8,221 bases of DNA from Desulfobacteraceae bacterium (GTDB taxonomy: Bacteria; Desulfobacterota; Desulfobacteria; Desulfobacterales; Desulfosalsimonadaceae). The stretch covers positions 1 to 8,221 of the forward strand of contig JAGGYV010000222.1 of assembly GCA_021162325.1 (NCBI GenBank), in the 5' to 3' direction. A program made the position numbers and the translations under genes. Positions within the stretch are counted from its first letter, which is position 1. Each line of letters starts with the position of its first letter. The notes below the pieces were generated by a model. The model was not told the DNA's origin, made no database searches, and worked only from the letters and a program-made list of their open reading frames with translations. Positions 1 through 5,575 of the stretch are shown in pieces.

Positions 1-383
1 AGGGACAACAACCAGCCTGTTTCCAAACATTCTTACAAAGAAAATTTTGATTTGAAAAGTTGTTCAATTTCCAGCAAATTATTAAAAATGAATGAAGATC
101 CTAATAATTAATATGCGACCCCTTTTATTCTATCAAGCATTTATTGGTCATACCGGAATGAGTCGCAAGCGTCCGTAACAGACGCCATGGCCCTTTCCGA
201 CTGAGACCAACACCAATCGCCAATCTCAGATCCGTTCCGAGGCGCACCTGACAGCACCGTGGGCTGACCTTCCGGGCCTAAAGCCATAGCTGAATTCCAA
301 GAAATCAGAATCAAACAAGGCCCTCCCTGCGCGACTCCTTTACGAGTTTGTTGCAGGCGTCAACCGACGCTATCACTTAATGC
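1..383. other. Intergenic stretch with no convincing gene; GC-richer hairpin-containing block
   Basis: No gene can be supported here. Positions 1-111 are open in frame 1 and end in TAA, which could be the tail of an upstream gene, but 36 codons in AT-rich DNA may be open by chance. About 160-370 is visibly richer in G and C than its surroundings. It contains two hairpins with the same stem, GCGTC/GACGC (169-173 with 181-185, and 357-361 with 366-370), and a longer-range inverted pair, GAGTCGC (160-166) with GCGACTC (331-337). On the minus strand a 48-codon frame runs from ATG at 287 to TAA at 141, within a stop-free stretch of about 73 codons. It has no visible ribosome site and matches no family I recognise. 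The block could be a structured RNA, a remnant of a mobile element, or a small gene. Confidence 0.4.
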
Positions 384-417
384 TTGCAATGCTATCGAAT
401 TGTGCTATCTTCAACTT
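384..417 (+). promoter_or_regulatory. Probable sigma-70-type promoter of the hicAB-like pair, giving a leaderless mRNA
   Basis: TTGCAA (384-389) is separated by 16 bp from TATCTT (406-411). TG at 403-404 stands one base before the -10 hexamer, as in an extended -10 promoter. Transcription would begin about seven bases after 411, on or next to the ATG at 418. No Shine-Dalgarno-like purine run lies before that ATG, which fits leaderless translation. The match is by eye only. Confidence 0.45.
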
Positions 418-672
418 ATGAACAGCAAACATAAAAAAACACTTAAAATTATCTTCACCAATCCAGTTAATGGGAATATCGAGTGGCGTATGATAGAAGC
501 ATTGTTTTTGGTTTTAGGTGCAATCCGTACTGAAAGAGCAGGTTCTGCTGTCAGTTTTATTTTGAACAATATACGAGCAGATTTTCATCGCCCACATCCC
601 GACAAAGCGTCTTTGCGGTATCGTGTGAAAGATGCTCGTAAATTTCTGGAACAGGCAGGTATAACATTATGA
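418..672 (+). CDS. hicA: HicA-family toxin-like protein (84 aa)
   Basis: This is a small basic protein of HicA size and layout, encoded directly before a HicB-type partner. HicA toxins are double-stranded-RNA-binding-fold mRNA interferases held inactive by HicB. Visible marks are the GS pair at residues 42-43, a strand ending in FILN (47-50), the HRPHP motif (57-61) that matches the RHP region of HicA proteins, and a C-terminal helix (DARKFLEQAG). The catalytic His normally found just after the Gly-Ser pair is absent: residues 44-45 are Ala-Val. The protein therefore belongs to a divergent branch, and nuclease activity is not assured. ATG 418 is preferred over the in-frame TTG at 400 because the promoter's -10 box overlaps the extra codons. 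The stop overlaps the next start as ATGA, so the two genes are translationally coupled. The family call is fairly firm; function as an active toxin is inference. Confidence 0.7.
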   Translation: MNSKHKKTLKIIFTNPVNGNIEWRMIEALFLVLGAIRTERAGSAVSFILNNIRADFHRPHPDKASLRYRVKDARKFLEQAGITL

Positions 673-1001
673 ATAGGATGAAATATAAAAGTTATGTTGC
701 TCGTATTGAGTATGATGAGGAAGATCGAATTTTTGTCGGTCATCTGGCAGGTATCAAAGATATTGTTGGCTTTCATGGCACAACGGTTACTGAGTTGGAA
801 GAGGCTTTTCATGAATCTGTCGACAACTATATTGCAATTAGTGAAGAAACAGGCAGAATTGCACAAAAACCTTATTCAGGAAAGCTGATGTTACGTGTTT
901 CGTCAGATATTCATGCTGCCGTTGCTACTGCTGCTCAAGTGCATGGAAAGAGTATTAACCAGTGGGCTTCAGAGGTTTTGGCTCAAGCCACTCATATTTA
1001 A
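669..1001 (+). CDS. hicB: HicB-family antitoxin (110 aa)
   Basis: The protein has the two-part HicB layout. The N-terminal half (about residues 6-65) is the degenerate RNase-H-like HicB fold, with YVARIEYDEEDRIFVGHLAGI followed by a GFHGTTVTELEEAFHESVDNYI-type strand and helix. The C-terminal part (about 71-107) is an Arc/MetJ-like ribbon-helix-helix domain, with SGKLMLRVSSDIH as the strand and two helices after it. HicB proteins neutralise HicA by direct binding, and RHH-bearing ones repress their own promoter. It starts at 669 inside the ATGA overlap with the toxin gene; an in-frame ATG at 678 is a possible alternative start. Toxin-before-antitoxin order is normal for hicAB, unlike most type II modules. 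The autoregulatory target would be expected around the 384-417 promoter, although no clear operator is visible there. Confidence 0.85.
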   Translation: MNRMKYKSYVARIEYDEEDRIFVGHLAGIKDIVGFHGTTVTELEEAFHESVDNYIAISEETGRIAQKPYSGKLMLRVSSDIHAAVATAAQVHGKSINQWASEVLAQATHI

Positions 1002-1324
1002 TATTCGTGGTATTTGGGCTTAACAACAGGAACAGTGTCGCGTCTTGAATTGTGAATTGTAGTTATAAACCCTTTAATTACAGACTCTCAGAAAAAGTCA
1101 GTTTATTTTTTAATCACGAACCTGGGATCAAACCCTGACGGCCGGTTGCCCAGATCATCAGAACAGAAGCCTAACTTTTTTTAAAGAGAAACGGGTCATT
1201 CTGGGTGACCCCATTTGCGTGAAAGGGGTCACCCATTAAAATCCTGGACCAGATCTTGACTCCAGGCAAGATAAATATAAAATTTTAGATTGAATATTGA
1301 CAAACTCGTAAAAAATCGGATTCA
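1002..1324. other. Intergenic region without a gene
   Basis: No reading frame of interest is present. The stretch is AT-rich and holds the hairpin at 1193-1235 described separately. An isolated TTGACA (1297-1302) has no good -10 hexamer at the proper distance before the palindromic element that begins at 1325. TGAATATTGA (1291-1300) is repeated in inverted orientation at 1448-1457, on the far side of that element. Confidence 0.6.
1193..1235. repeat. Strong hairpin with an alternative, mutually exclusive stem
   Basis: GGGTGACCCC (1203-1212) pairs perfectly with GGGGTCACCC (1225-1234) around a 12-base loop, and a T-A pair (1202/1235) extends the stem to 11 bp. A competing stem pairs GGGTCA (1193-1198) with TGACCC (1206-1211) around a 7-base loop; the two structures share 1206-1211. 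No T-run follows, so it is not a classic intrinsic terminator. It may be a REP-like sequence or the end of a decayed element. Confidence 0.6.
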
Positions 1325-1450
1325 GATGGCAAAGAAAAAAGCTCCAAATTCGAGGCGCGCAAATCCTGAGTAATGATTTGTACTTATCGTACTATGAAGA
1401 AGCGAAGGATGCAGCGCAACAAAGAATTTGGACTTTTTACGAAGCCATCA
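1325..1450. mobile_element. MITE-like palindromic element (about 125 bp, non-coding)
   Basis: The two ends are inverted repeats. The left arm (1325-1351) begins GATGGC and ends TCCAAATTC. The right arm (1424-1449) is its reverse complement at 22 of 26 aligned bases, with one extra base on the left. The interior also folds, with GCGC and ATCC blocks facing GGAT and GCGC, and a central GTAC-ttatc-GTAC hairpin. The sequence could form one long cruciform and encodes no protein, as expected of a non-autonomous element. The outer 19 bases of the right arm (1432-1450) recur inverted at 2565-2583. A partial second left-arm-like stretch, CTCGTAAAAAATCGGATTC, lies at 1305-1323. No clean target duplication is visible. 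Confidence 0.65.
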
Positions 1451-1499
1451 ATATTCAATGGCCCAGAACAATTCCTAAATACGTTTATTGCCGGTTAAA

Positions 1500-2567
1500 A
1501 TGAACTTCAAAGAATCCAGCTTCCAGATTATCAAAAATCATAATTGCCCGTTTTACCAGAATGGAGACGAATTCAAAGTCGCGGGACGATCAATTTCTAT
1601 GCTGGGGTCCATGCTGGGAAAACCCACCTGCCTGACCCTGATAAGTGATGTAATGGCTGCCCTGGTCGAGTGCCAGGGGATCCAGACAATTGTTCAATCC
1701 GCCCCGACTGAACATGTTTTCAACTGCAGCGGACATCAGAGTGGGTGCCCCGGCACTGTCCGGCTCAAGTACTATCGGACTAAAAAACCAGTGCCGCCCC
1801 CCTTATCTCAAGCAGACAGTGAACTGTCAGCCATTTCCGAAGAATTAAATAATTTTTCAATTTTTAAGACATTAAACGATCCTGAAGTCAAAGAGATCGT
1901 TTCCTTTTTTAAAATACAGGATTTTAAAAAAGGACAGATCATTTTAAGAAAAGGCGATCGCGGTGAAAAACTGTTTGTCATCCTGTCTGGTGAAATTGAA
2001 ATAATTGGTGATTACGGGATTACCATAGCAAAACTGGGACGTGGAGAAATATTCGGCGAAATGAGTCTTCTGACAGGCAACCCGATCAGTGCTAAAGTGA
2101 AAGCGGTTGAAAACACAAAAACCATGTGTATAGCCGGAAAATATTTCAGAATAATTCTCAACCGCTTTTCACCGCTGCAAATGTATTTTACACGCCTTCT
2201 GGTTCGACGGCTTGCCAAGTCAAATATTGAAATATCAAAACAAATTTCATCCGGGATCTCCGGCAACCTTTCCGAAATTACCTGCACGGAGCTTTTACAG
2301 GCGTTGAACATGACCCAAAAAACAGGCGTTATAAACCTGAATTTTCCAAAAGGGGATTCCCGAATTTCATTAAAGGATGGCAATATCGTCCATGCACAAT
2401 TTAAGGAAATGACTGGCGAAGCGGCATTTTTTGAAATTGTGAAACAAAAACGCGGAAATTTCAAATTTAAACCCGGCTTACCTCCTAACGAAATGAATGC
2501 TGAAAAAATTGCGGAGTTTATGTACCTCATCATGGAAGCGATGAACCGTATTGACGAGGGATCATGA
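1500..2567 (+). CDS. Cyclic-nucleotide-binding-like / DUF4388 regulatory protein with Cys-bearing N-terminus (355 aa)
   Basis: Three regions can be seen. Residues 1-95 carry Cys at 16, 44, 58, 76 and 83, with an FNCSGHQSGCPG stretch near the end, suggesting a metal or redox site; I do not recognise this domain. Residues about 115-240 form a cNMP-binding domain of the CRP/Crp-like fold, including KGDRGEKLFVILSGEIEI (151-168) and the phosphate-binding cassette at 182-200, with IFGEMSLLTGNP. The Arg normally following NP, which contacts the cyclic phosphate, is Ile196 here, so ligand binding is doubtful. Residues about 250-330 resemble DUF4388 (PatA N-terminal-like), with LSEITCTELLQAL and GVINLNF. 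No DNA-binding helix-turn-helix, kinase or membrane segment is evident, so it probably works through protein contacts. The ATG at 1500 is chosen over TTG at 1488 (in frame, just after a stop at 1476); neither has a clear ribosome site. The gene stands alone, flanked by inverted repeats. Confidence 0.75.
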   Translation: MNFKESSFQIIKNHNCPFYQNGDEFKVAGRSISMLGSMLGKPTCLTLISDVMAALVECQGIQTIVQSAPTEHVFNCSGHQSGCPGTVRLKYYRTKKPVPPPLSQADSELSAISEELNNFSIFKTLNDPEVKEIVSFFKIQDFKKGQIILRKGDRGEKLFVILSGEIEIIGDYGITIAKLGRGEIFGEMSLLTGNPISAKVKAVENTKTMCIAGKYFRIILNRFSPLQMYFTRLLVRRLAKSNIEISKQISSGISGNLSEITCTELLQALNMTQKTGVINLNFPKGDSRISLKDGNIVHAQFKEMTGEAAFFEIVKQKRGNFKFKPGLPPNEMNAEKIAEFMYLIMEAMNRIDEGS

Positions 2568-2583
2568 TGGCTTTGTAAAAAGT
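2565..2583. repeat. Inverted copy of the 1432-1450 repeat end
   Basis: The 19 bases starting at the stop codon of the preceding gene are the reverse complement of 1432-1450 at 18 of 19 positions. The two copies face each other across the regulatory gene. Only one arm of the MITE-like element is recognisable on this side; a possible degraded partner, TTTTTCCATC, lies at 2638-2647. Confidence 0.6.
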
Positions 2584-2612
2584 TCTCGCCCTGGGATTTC
2601 TGCAATTTATTC

Positions 2613-2641
2613 TTGACATTTTTTCTAAACACAGATATTTT
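2613..2641 (+). promoter_or_regulatory. Strong sigma-70-like promoter for the acyl-CoA dehydrogenase genes
   Basis: TTGACA (2613-2618) matches the -35 consensus exactly. It is followed by a 17-bp spacer and TATTTT (2636-2641). Transcription would start near 2648 and give a leader of about 150 nucleotides before the ATG at 2802. Confidence 0.6.
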
Positions 2642-2665
2642 TCCATCAAACGTTGGAAGCGTATC

Positions 2666-2675
2666 TTGGTACCAA
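2666..2675. promoter_or_regulatory. Perfect palindrome TTGGTACCAA, candidate operator
   Basis: The 10-bp perfect palindrome lies roughly 20-30 bases after the predicted transcription start of the acyl-CoA dehydrogenase operon, where a repressor would block initiation or clearance. Fatty-acid and aromatic catabolic clusters are often controlled by TetR- or GntR-type repressors at such sites, but no regulator gene of that type lies in the window. Confidence 0.35.
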
Positions 2676-2786
2676 ATGATGGGGTTTCAAGTCGACCTTT
2701 AAACAATTATTCTGAGCCAGGTGGCACCTCACAAAAAAAATTCGCGACACAAATTTGACTGGAGACACCCGACCCCGTACTCATTT

Positions 2787-2792
2787 AGGAGG
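2787..2792 (+). promoter_or_regulatory. Shine-Dalgarno AGGAGG that fixes the start at 2802
   Basis: A full AGGAGG is spaced nine bases from ATG 2802. This rules out the longer in-frame reading from GTG 2721, whose extra 27 residues do not resemble any acyl-CoA dehydrogenase N-terminus. Confidence 0.85.
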
Positions 2793-2801
2793 CAGTTTCA
2801 T

Positions 2802-3980
2802 ATGGAGTTTAAACTCAACAAGTCACAAAAAGAAATTCAAAAAGCCGCATGGGAGTTCGCCAGGGGAGAATTTGACAAAGAACGTATCATTGATTTGTCA
2901 AAAGAACAAAAAATCCCTGATAATATAATCAAAAAATCAGGTGAGCTCGGCTTTATCGGTATCCATTATTCAGAAGAAGTTGATGGCGGCGGTATGGGGC
3001 TGTTCGAACATATTCTGGTGTGTGAAACTTTTTGTCGAAAGGATTCCACGCTGGGGTCTGCCCTGATGTTTTCCGGGTATGCGGCGGAGTGCATCCTCAG
3101 AGCCGGTGAAAAAAACTTAAAAGAAAAATTTCTTCCCCAAATCGTAGACGGCCAGCTCACCTCCACCGGGGCTTTTTTGGAACCAAAACAGGGCTATGAT
3201 TTGACACAGGTCTCTACAACAGCCGAACCGGACGGAGAGAACTGGGTCATTAACGGCAAAAAAACACTGGTACCATCCGCTAATACTGCCGGAATTTATG
3301 TGGTGCTGTGCCAGACAGAAGCCCATGCAGAAAAACGGATAGATATGGGTGATATTCCTTCCACCAGCGGAATGTCCCTGATACTTGTGGAAGCTGACAC
3401 TGACGGCATCTCCCTCGACAATATCAGCCAAAAAATGGGGGGACGCATGATGCCGTTTGCCGACATCACATTTAAAAATGTGCGTGTCCCCGGATCAAAC
3501 CTGATCGGAAAACAGGGCAACGGTTATGCCCTGGTACAAAAATTTTTCATGGAAAACAGAATTCAGATCGCCGGACAGGCTTTGGGAACCGCCCAGGGCG
3601 CTTTTGACCGGGCACTGGATTATGTTAAACAAAGAGAACAATTCGGGAGAAAACTGGCCCAGTTCCAGGTTACCCGTCACAAATTGGCGGATATGGCATC
3701 AAAAATCGAAGCTGCCCGGTACCTGACATATTATGCTGCCTGGTGTTTTGATAATAAAAAAATTGAACCGCATCAGGCGTCCATGGCTAAAATGACCGCT
3801 GCTCGGGCTGCCGTGGAAGTCACCAGTGAGGCAATCCAGTTGTTGGGCGGGTATGGATACATGACCGAATATGAGGTAGAGCATTTTTTCCGGGATGCCA
3901 AGCAGGCCGAAATTTTCCAGGGACCGCCGACCATACAAAAAGATATTATTGCAGACAGCATTATCGGCAAGCTAAAATAA
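2802..3980 (+). CDS. Acyl-CoA dehydrogenase-like subunit lacking the in-cis FAD and catalytic residues (392 aa)
   Basis: Length and layout are those of an acyl-CoA dehydrogenase (ACAD): N-terminal helical domain (about 1-120), beta domain (about 121-235) and C-terminal helical domain (about 240-385). Key in-cis positions are changed. In the usual TEPxxGSD motif Thr is Leu126 and Ser is Tyr132. In the usual WIT motif Trp is Leu156 and Thr is Pro158. The YEGT catalytic Glu is Gln373 (IFQGP), and the alternative isovaleryl-type base position just before Arg253 is Asn252. In contrast, residues that ACADs supply to the neighbouring subunit's FAD are intact: R278-x-x-F281 in REQFG, Q346 and G349-G350. 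The simplest reading is a non-catalytic partner in a mixed tetramer with the dehydrogenase encoded 115 bp downstream. A different chemistry in a homomer is the alternative. ETF would be the expected electron acceptor; no ETF genes are in the window. Confidence 0.85.
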   Translation: MEFKLNKSQKEIQKAAWEFARGEFDKERIIDLSKEQKIPDNIIKKSGELGFIGIHYSEEVDGGGMGLFEHILVCETFCRKDSTLGSALMFSGYAAECILRAGEKNLKEKFLPQIVDGQLTSTGAFLEPKQGYDLTQVSTTAEPDGENWVINGKKTLVPSANTAGIYVVLCQTEAHAEKRIDMGDIPSTSGMSLILVEADTDGISLDNISQKMGGRMMPFADITFKNVRVPGSNLIGKQGNGYALVQKFFMENRIQIAGQALGTAQGAFDRALDYVKQREQFGRKLAQFQVTRHKLADMASKIEAARYLTYYAAWCFDNKKIEPHQASMAKMTAARAAVEVTSEAIQLLGGYGYMTEYEVEHFFRDAKQAEIFQGPPTIQKDIIADSIIGKLK

Positions 3981-4034
3981 GATGGCGTCGCTAAAAGCCC
4001 CATCTACTGCGTTGTAGTGATTTTTCAGCCATTC
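3981..4034. repeat. Possible remnant of the GATGGC-type palindromic repeat
   Basis: The bases right after the stop codon begin GATGGCGTCGCTAAAAG, resembling the GATGGCTTCGTAAAAAG-type arm seen at 1449-1432 (minus strand) and 2566. A small stem CTAC (4004-4007) / GTAG (4014-4017) follows, with a run of five T at 4021-4025, which might weakly terminate transcription. A short palindrome, TCAGCAAGCTGA, lies at 4052-4063. The similarity is partial and the call tentative. Confidence 0.35.
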
Positions 4035-4095
4035 AAGAGGCTACATCATAATCAGCAAGCTGAAATAACCATAACGACTTTACGGAGTACATTTA

Positions 4096-5241
4096 ATGAA
4101 TATTTTACAATATACAGATAAACATAAAACGTTTCGGCAGCGGTTGAAGACTTTTCTGGCAGATGAAGTCACCCCCAATGTGGATCAATGGGAAAACGAC
4201 CATATTGTTCCCAAGCATGCCTGGCAACAAATGGGCAAAGAAGGTTTTCTCTGTACCTGGGCGTCTCCGGAATACGGCGGGATGGACGGTGATTTCCTGT
4301 ACTCCGTGATTGTTGCAGAAGAAATGGCAAGAACGAATCACACCGGGCTTTGCAGTATGCTGCACAGTGATATTGTCGTACCATACCTCAATTCGTTTGG
4401 TTCAGATGAACAGAAAAAAAAATACATGCCCGGCTGCATTTCCGGAGATATCATTACCGCTGTTGCCATGACCGAACCGGACGCCGGCAGTGATCTGGCC
4501 GGCATGCAGGCAACGGCAGAGATGGACGGGGATGAAATCGTCATTAACGGCTCCAAGACATTTATCACAAACGGCATTAACGCGGATCTTGTCATTATTG
4601 CCGCTAAAAACCCGGCTGAAGAAAACATATATCAGGCCGTATCCCTTTATCTGGTTGAAGGCGGCACCCCCGGTTTTAAAAGGGGCCGTCAGCTTGATAA
4701 AATGGGATTTTTCAGCCAGGACACGGCAGAACTCTTCTTTTCCAATTGCCGGATTCCCAAAGAAAATATTCTGGGCCAGCCGGGTATGGGGTTTATGATG
4801 CTGATGGAAAAACTCCAGCAGGAGCGTCTGATGTGTGCCATTGGCGGTCAGGCGGCGGCAGAGTTAATGCTGGAATGGACCATTGATTTTTGCAAAACAA
4901 ATACCGATGCAGCGGGCAAGCCCATTTCAAAACACCAGGCCAATCAATTTGCCATTGTTGAAATGATGACGGAAGTTAAACTGGGAAGAGCTTTTTTAGA
5001 TCAACTCATTGCCGGGCATGCTGCCGGTGAAAACGTGATAGTCGAAACATCAATGGCCAAATACTGGATTACGGATCTTGACAATAGAATCGCCAGCCGA
5101 TGCCTGGATCTTTTTGGTGATTTCGGGTTAACTGAAGACTGCCCCATTGCCCGAGGCTTGAGGGATGTTCGGGTCATGTCAATTTTTGCCGGAACCAATG
5201 AAATTATGAAGGGCATAGCAGCCAAATTCATGGGCCTTTAA
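4096..5241 (+). CDS. Acyl-CoA dehydrogenase, catalytic-type subunit (381 aa)
   Basis: This is a full-length ACAD of the isovaleryl/long-chain type, in which the catalytic base sits in the helix before the conserved Arg: E243-R244 in KLQQERL. The usual C-terminal Glu position is Ala365 (IFAGTNEI), as expected for that type. The in-cis flavin motifs are normal: AMTEPDAGSD (124-133) with Thr126 and Ser132, and TFITNG (155-160) with Thr158. The residues normally donated to the partner's FAD are lost: RxxFG reads T270-D-A-A273-G, Gln of the QxxGG motif is Asp338, and its second Gly is Asp342. These losses mirror what the upstream ACAD-like gene retains, so the two products probably assemble as alpha2beta2 and oxidise a CoA thioester to the 2-enoyl-CoA with ETF as acceptor. 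GGAG at 4084-4087 sits eight bases before the ATG. Substrate is unknown. Confidence 0.88.
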   Translation: MNILQYTDKHKTFRQRLKTFLADEVTPNVDQWENDHIVPKHAWQQMGKEGFLCTWASPEYGGMDGDFLYSVIVAEEMARTNHTGLCSMLHSDIVVPYLNSFGSDEQKKKYMPGCISGDIITAVAMTEPDAGSDLAGMQATAEMDGDEIVINGSKTFITNGINADLVIIAAKNPAEENIYQAVSLYLVEGGTPGFKRGRQLDKMGFFSQDTAELFFSNCRIPKENILGQPGMGFMMLMEKLQQERLMCAIGGQAAAELMLEWTIDFCKTNTDAAGKPISKHQANQFAIVEMMTEVKLGRAFLDQLIAGHAAGENVIVETSMAKYWITDLDNRIASRCLDLFGDFGLTEDCPIARGLRDVRVMSIFAGTNEIMKGIAAKFMGL

Positions 5242-5309
5242 AAGAGTGATTAAAAACTATTGCGCTTGACCATGCTGCGTTAAAATTGACGATTAAAAAC
5301 TGACTTCTC

Positions 5310-5426
5310 AAATAACTTCATTGATGGTCAATGAGCAAAATCGTAGGTCGGGATTCTTTCCCGACAAATAAAATTCACATGTTAATTGCCGGGTAAGAAA
5401 CCCGGCCTACTTAGAAGAAGTTATTT
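5310..5426. repeat. Composite palindrome with two GC-rich hairpins
   Basis: The outer arms are AAATAACTTC (5310-5319) and GAAGTTATTT (5417-5426). Inside are two similar hairpins: GTCGGG (5347-5352) with CCCGAC (5360-5365), and GCCGGG (5388-5393) with CCCGGC (5401-5406), each with a 7-base loop. The 23-base blocks 5343-5365 and 5388-5410 are also inverted repeats of each other at 19 of 23 positions. This resembles a paired REP (BIME-like) unit. It could serve as a folded boundary or a mobile repeat between the two transcription units. Confidence 0.65.
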
Positions 5427-5564
5427 ATTGATACAAAGGTGTGAAGCAACATCAATTAGCTTCCAAATAACTCGTTTATAATATTTTAATATAACAGATA
5501 AGTTATTTGCTCATACAATAGTGATTCGTCACCATGAAAAGCTTTTTAAGGGATCAGCAACGAT

Positions 5565-5570
5565 AAGGAG
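5565..5570 (+). promoter_or_regulatory. Ribosome binding site AAGGAG for the SDR gene
   Basis: AAGGAG is spaced five bases from the ATG at 5576 and supports this start. Confidence 0.8.
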
Positions 5571-5575
5571 AAAAA

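Larger units (their letters stand above)
5242..5575. other. 334-bp intergenic region made largely of inverted and direct repeats
   Basis: No gene is visible. GATTAAAAACT occurs at 5248-5258 and again at 5291-5301. The composite palindrome at 5310-5426 is listed separately. AAATAACT and its complement recur several times: 5310-5317, 5419-5426, near 5465 and near 5502. ATGAGCAAA (5331-5339) has an inverted copy near 5507-5515. A perfect TATAAT at 5477-5482 could be a -10 box for the next gene, but no good -35 hexamer stands in front of it. The length suggests the SDR and crotonase genes are a separate transcript from the ACAD pair. Confidence 0.55.

Noticed and set aside
1..111. Open frame to the window edge ending in TAA at 109-111
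   Set aside because: Only 36 codons in AT-rich DNA with no recognisable motif; it could be an upstream gene tail but cannot be supported.
141..370. Group II intron fragment
   Set aside because: No domain V hairpin or reverse-transcriptase sequence is visible; kept only as an open possibility.
1125..1152. Minus-strand stretch resembling a tRNA T-arm (GGTTTGATCCCAGGTTCG)
   Set aside because: No acceptor stem, D-arm or anticodon arm can be placed around it.
2012..2632. 206-codon minus-strand open frame
   Set aside because: It is antisense to the cNMP/DUF4388 gene, which has clear domains, and the minus translation shows no family features.
2565..2647. Second complete copy of the 125-bp palindromic element
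   Set aside because: Only the first 19 bases match well; the proposed far arm, TTTTTCCATC, is too short and degraded.
2721..2801. GTG start giving a 27-residue longer acyl-CoA dehydrogenase-like protein
   Set aside because: AGGAGG at 2787-2792 fits ATG 2802, and the added residues are unlike ACAD N-termini.
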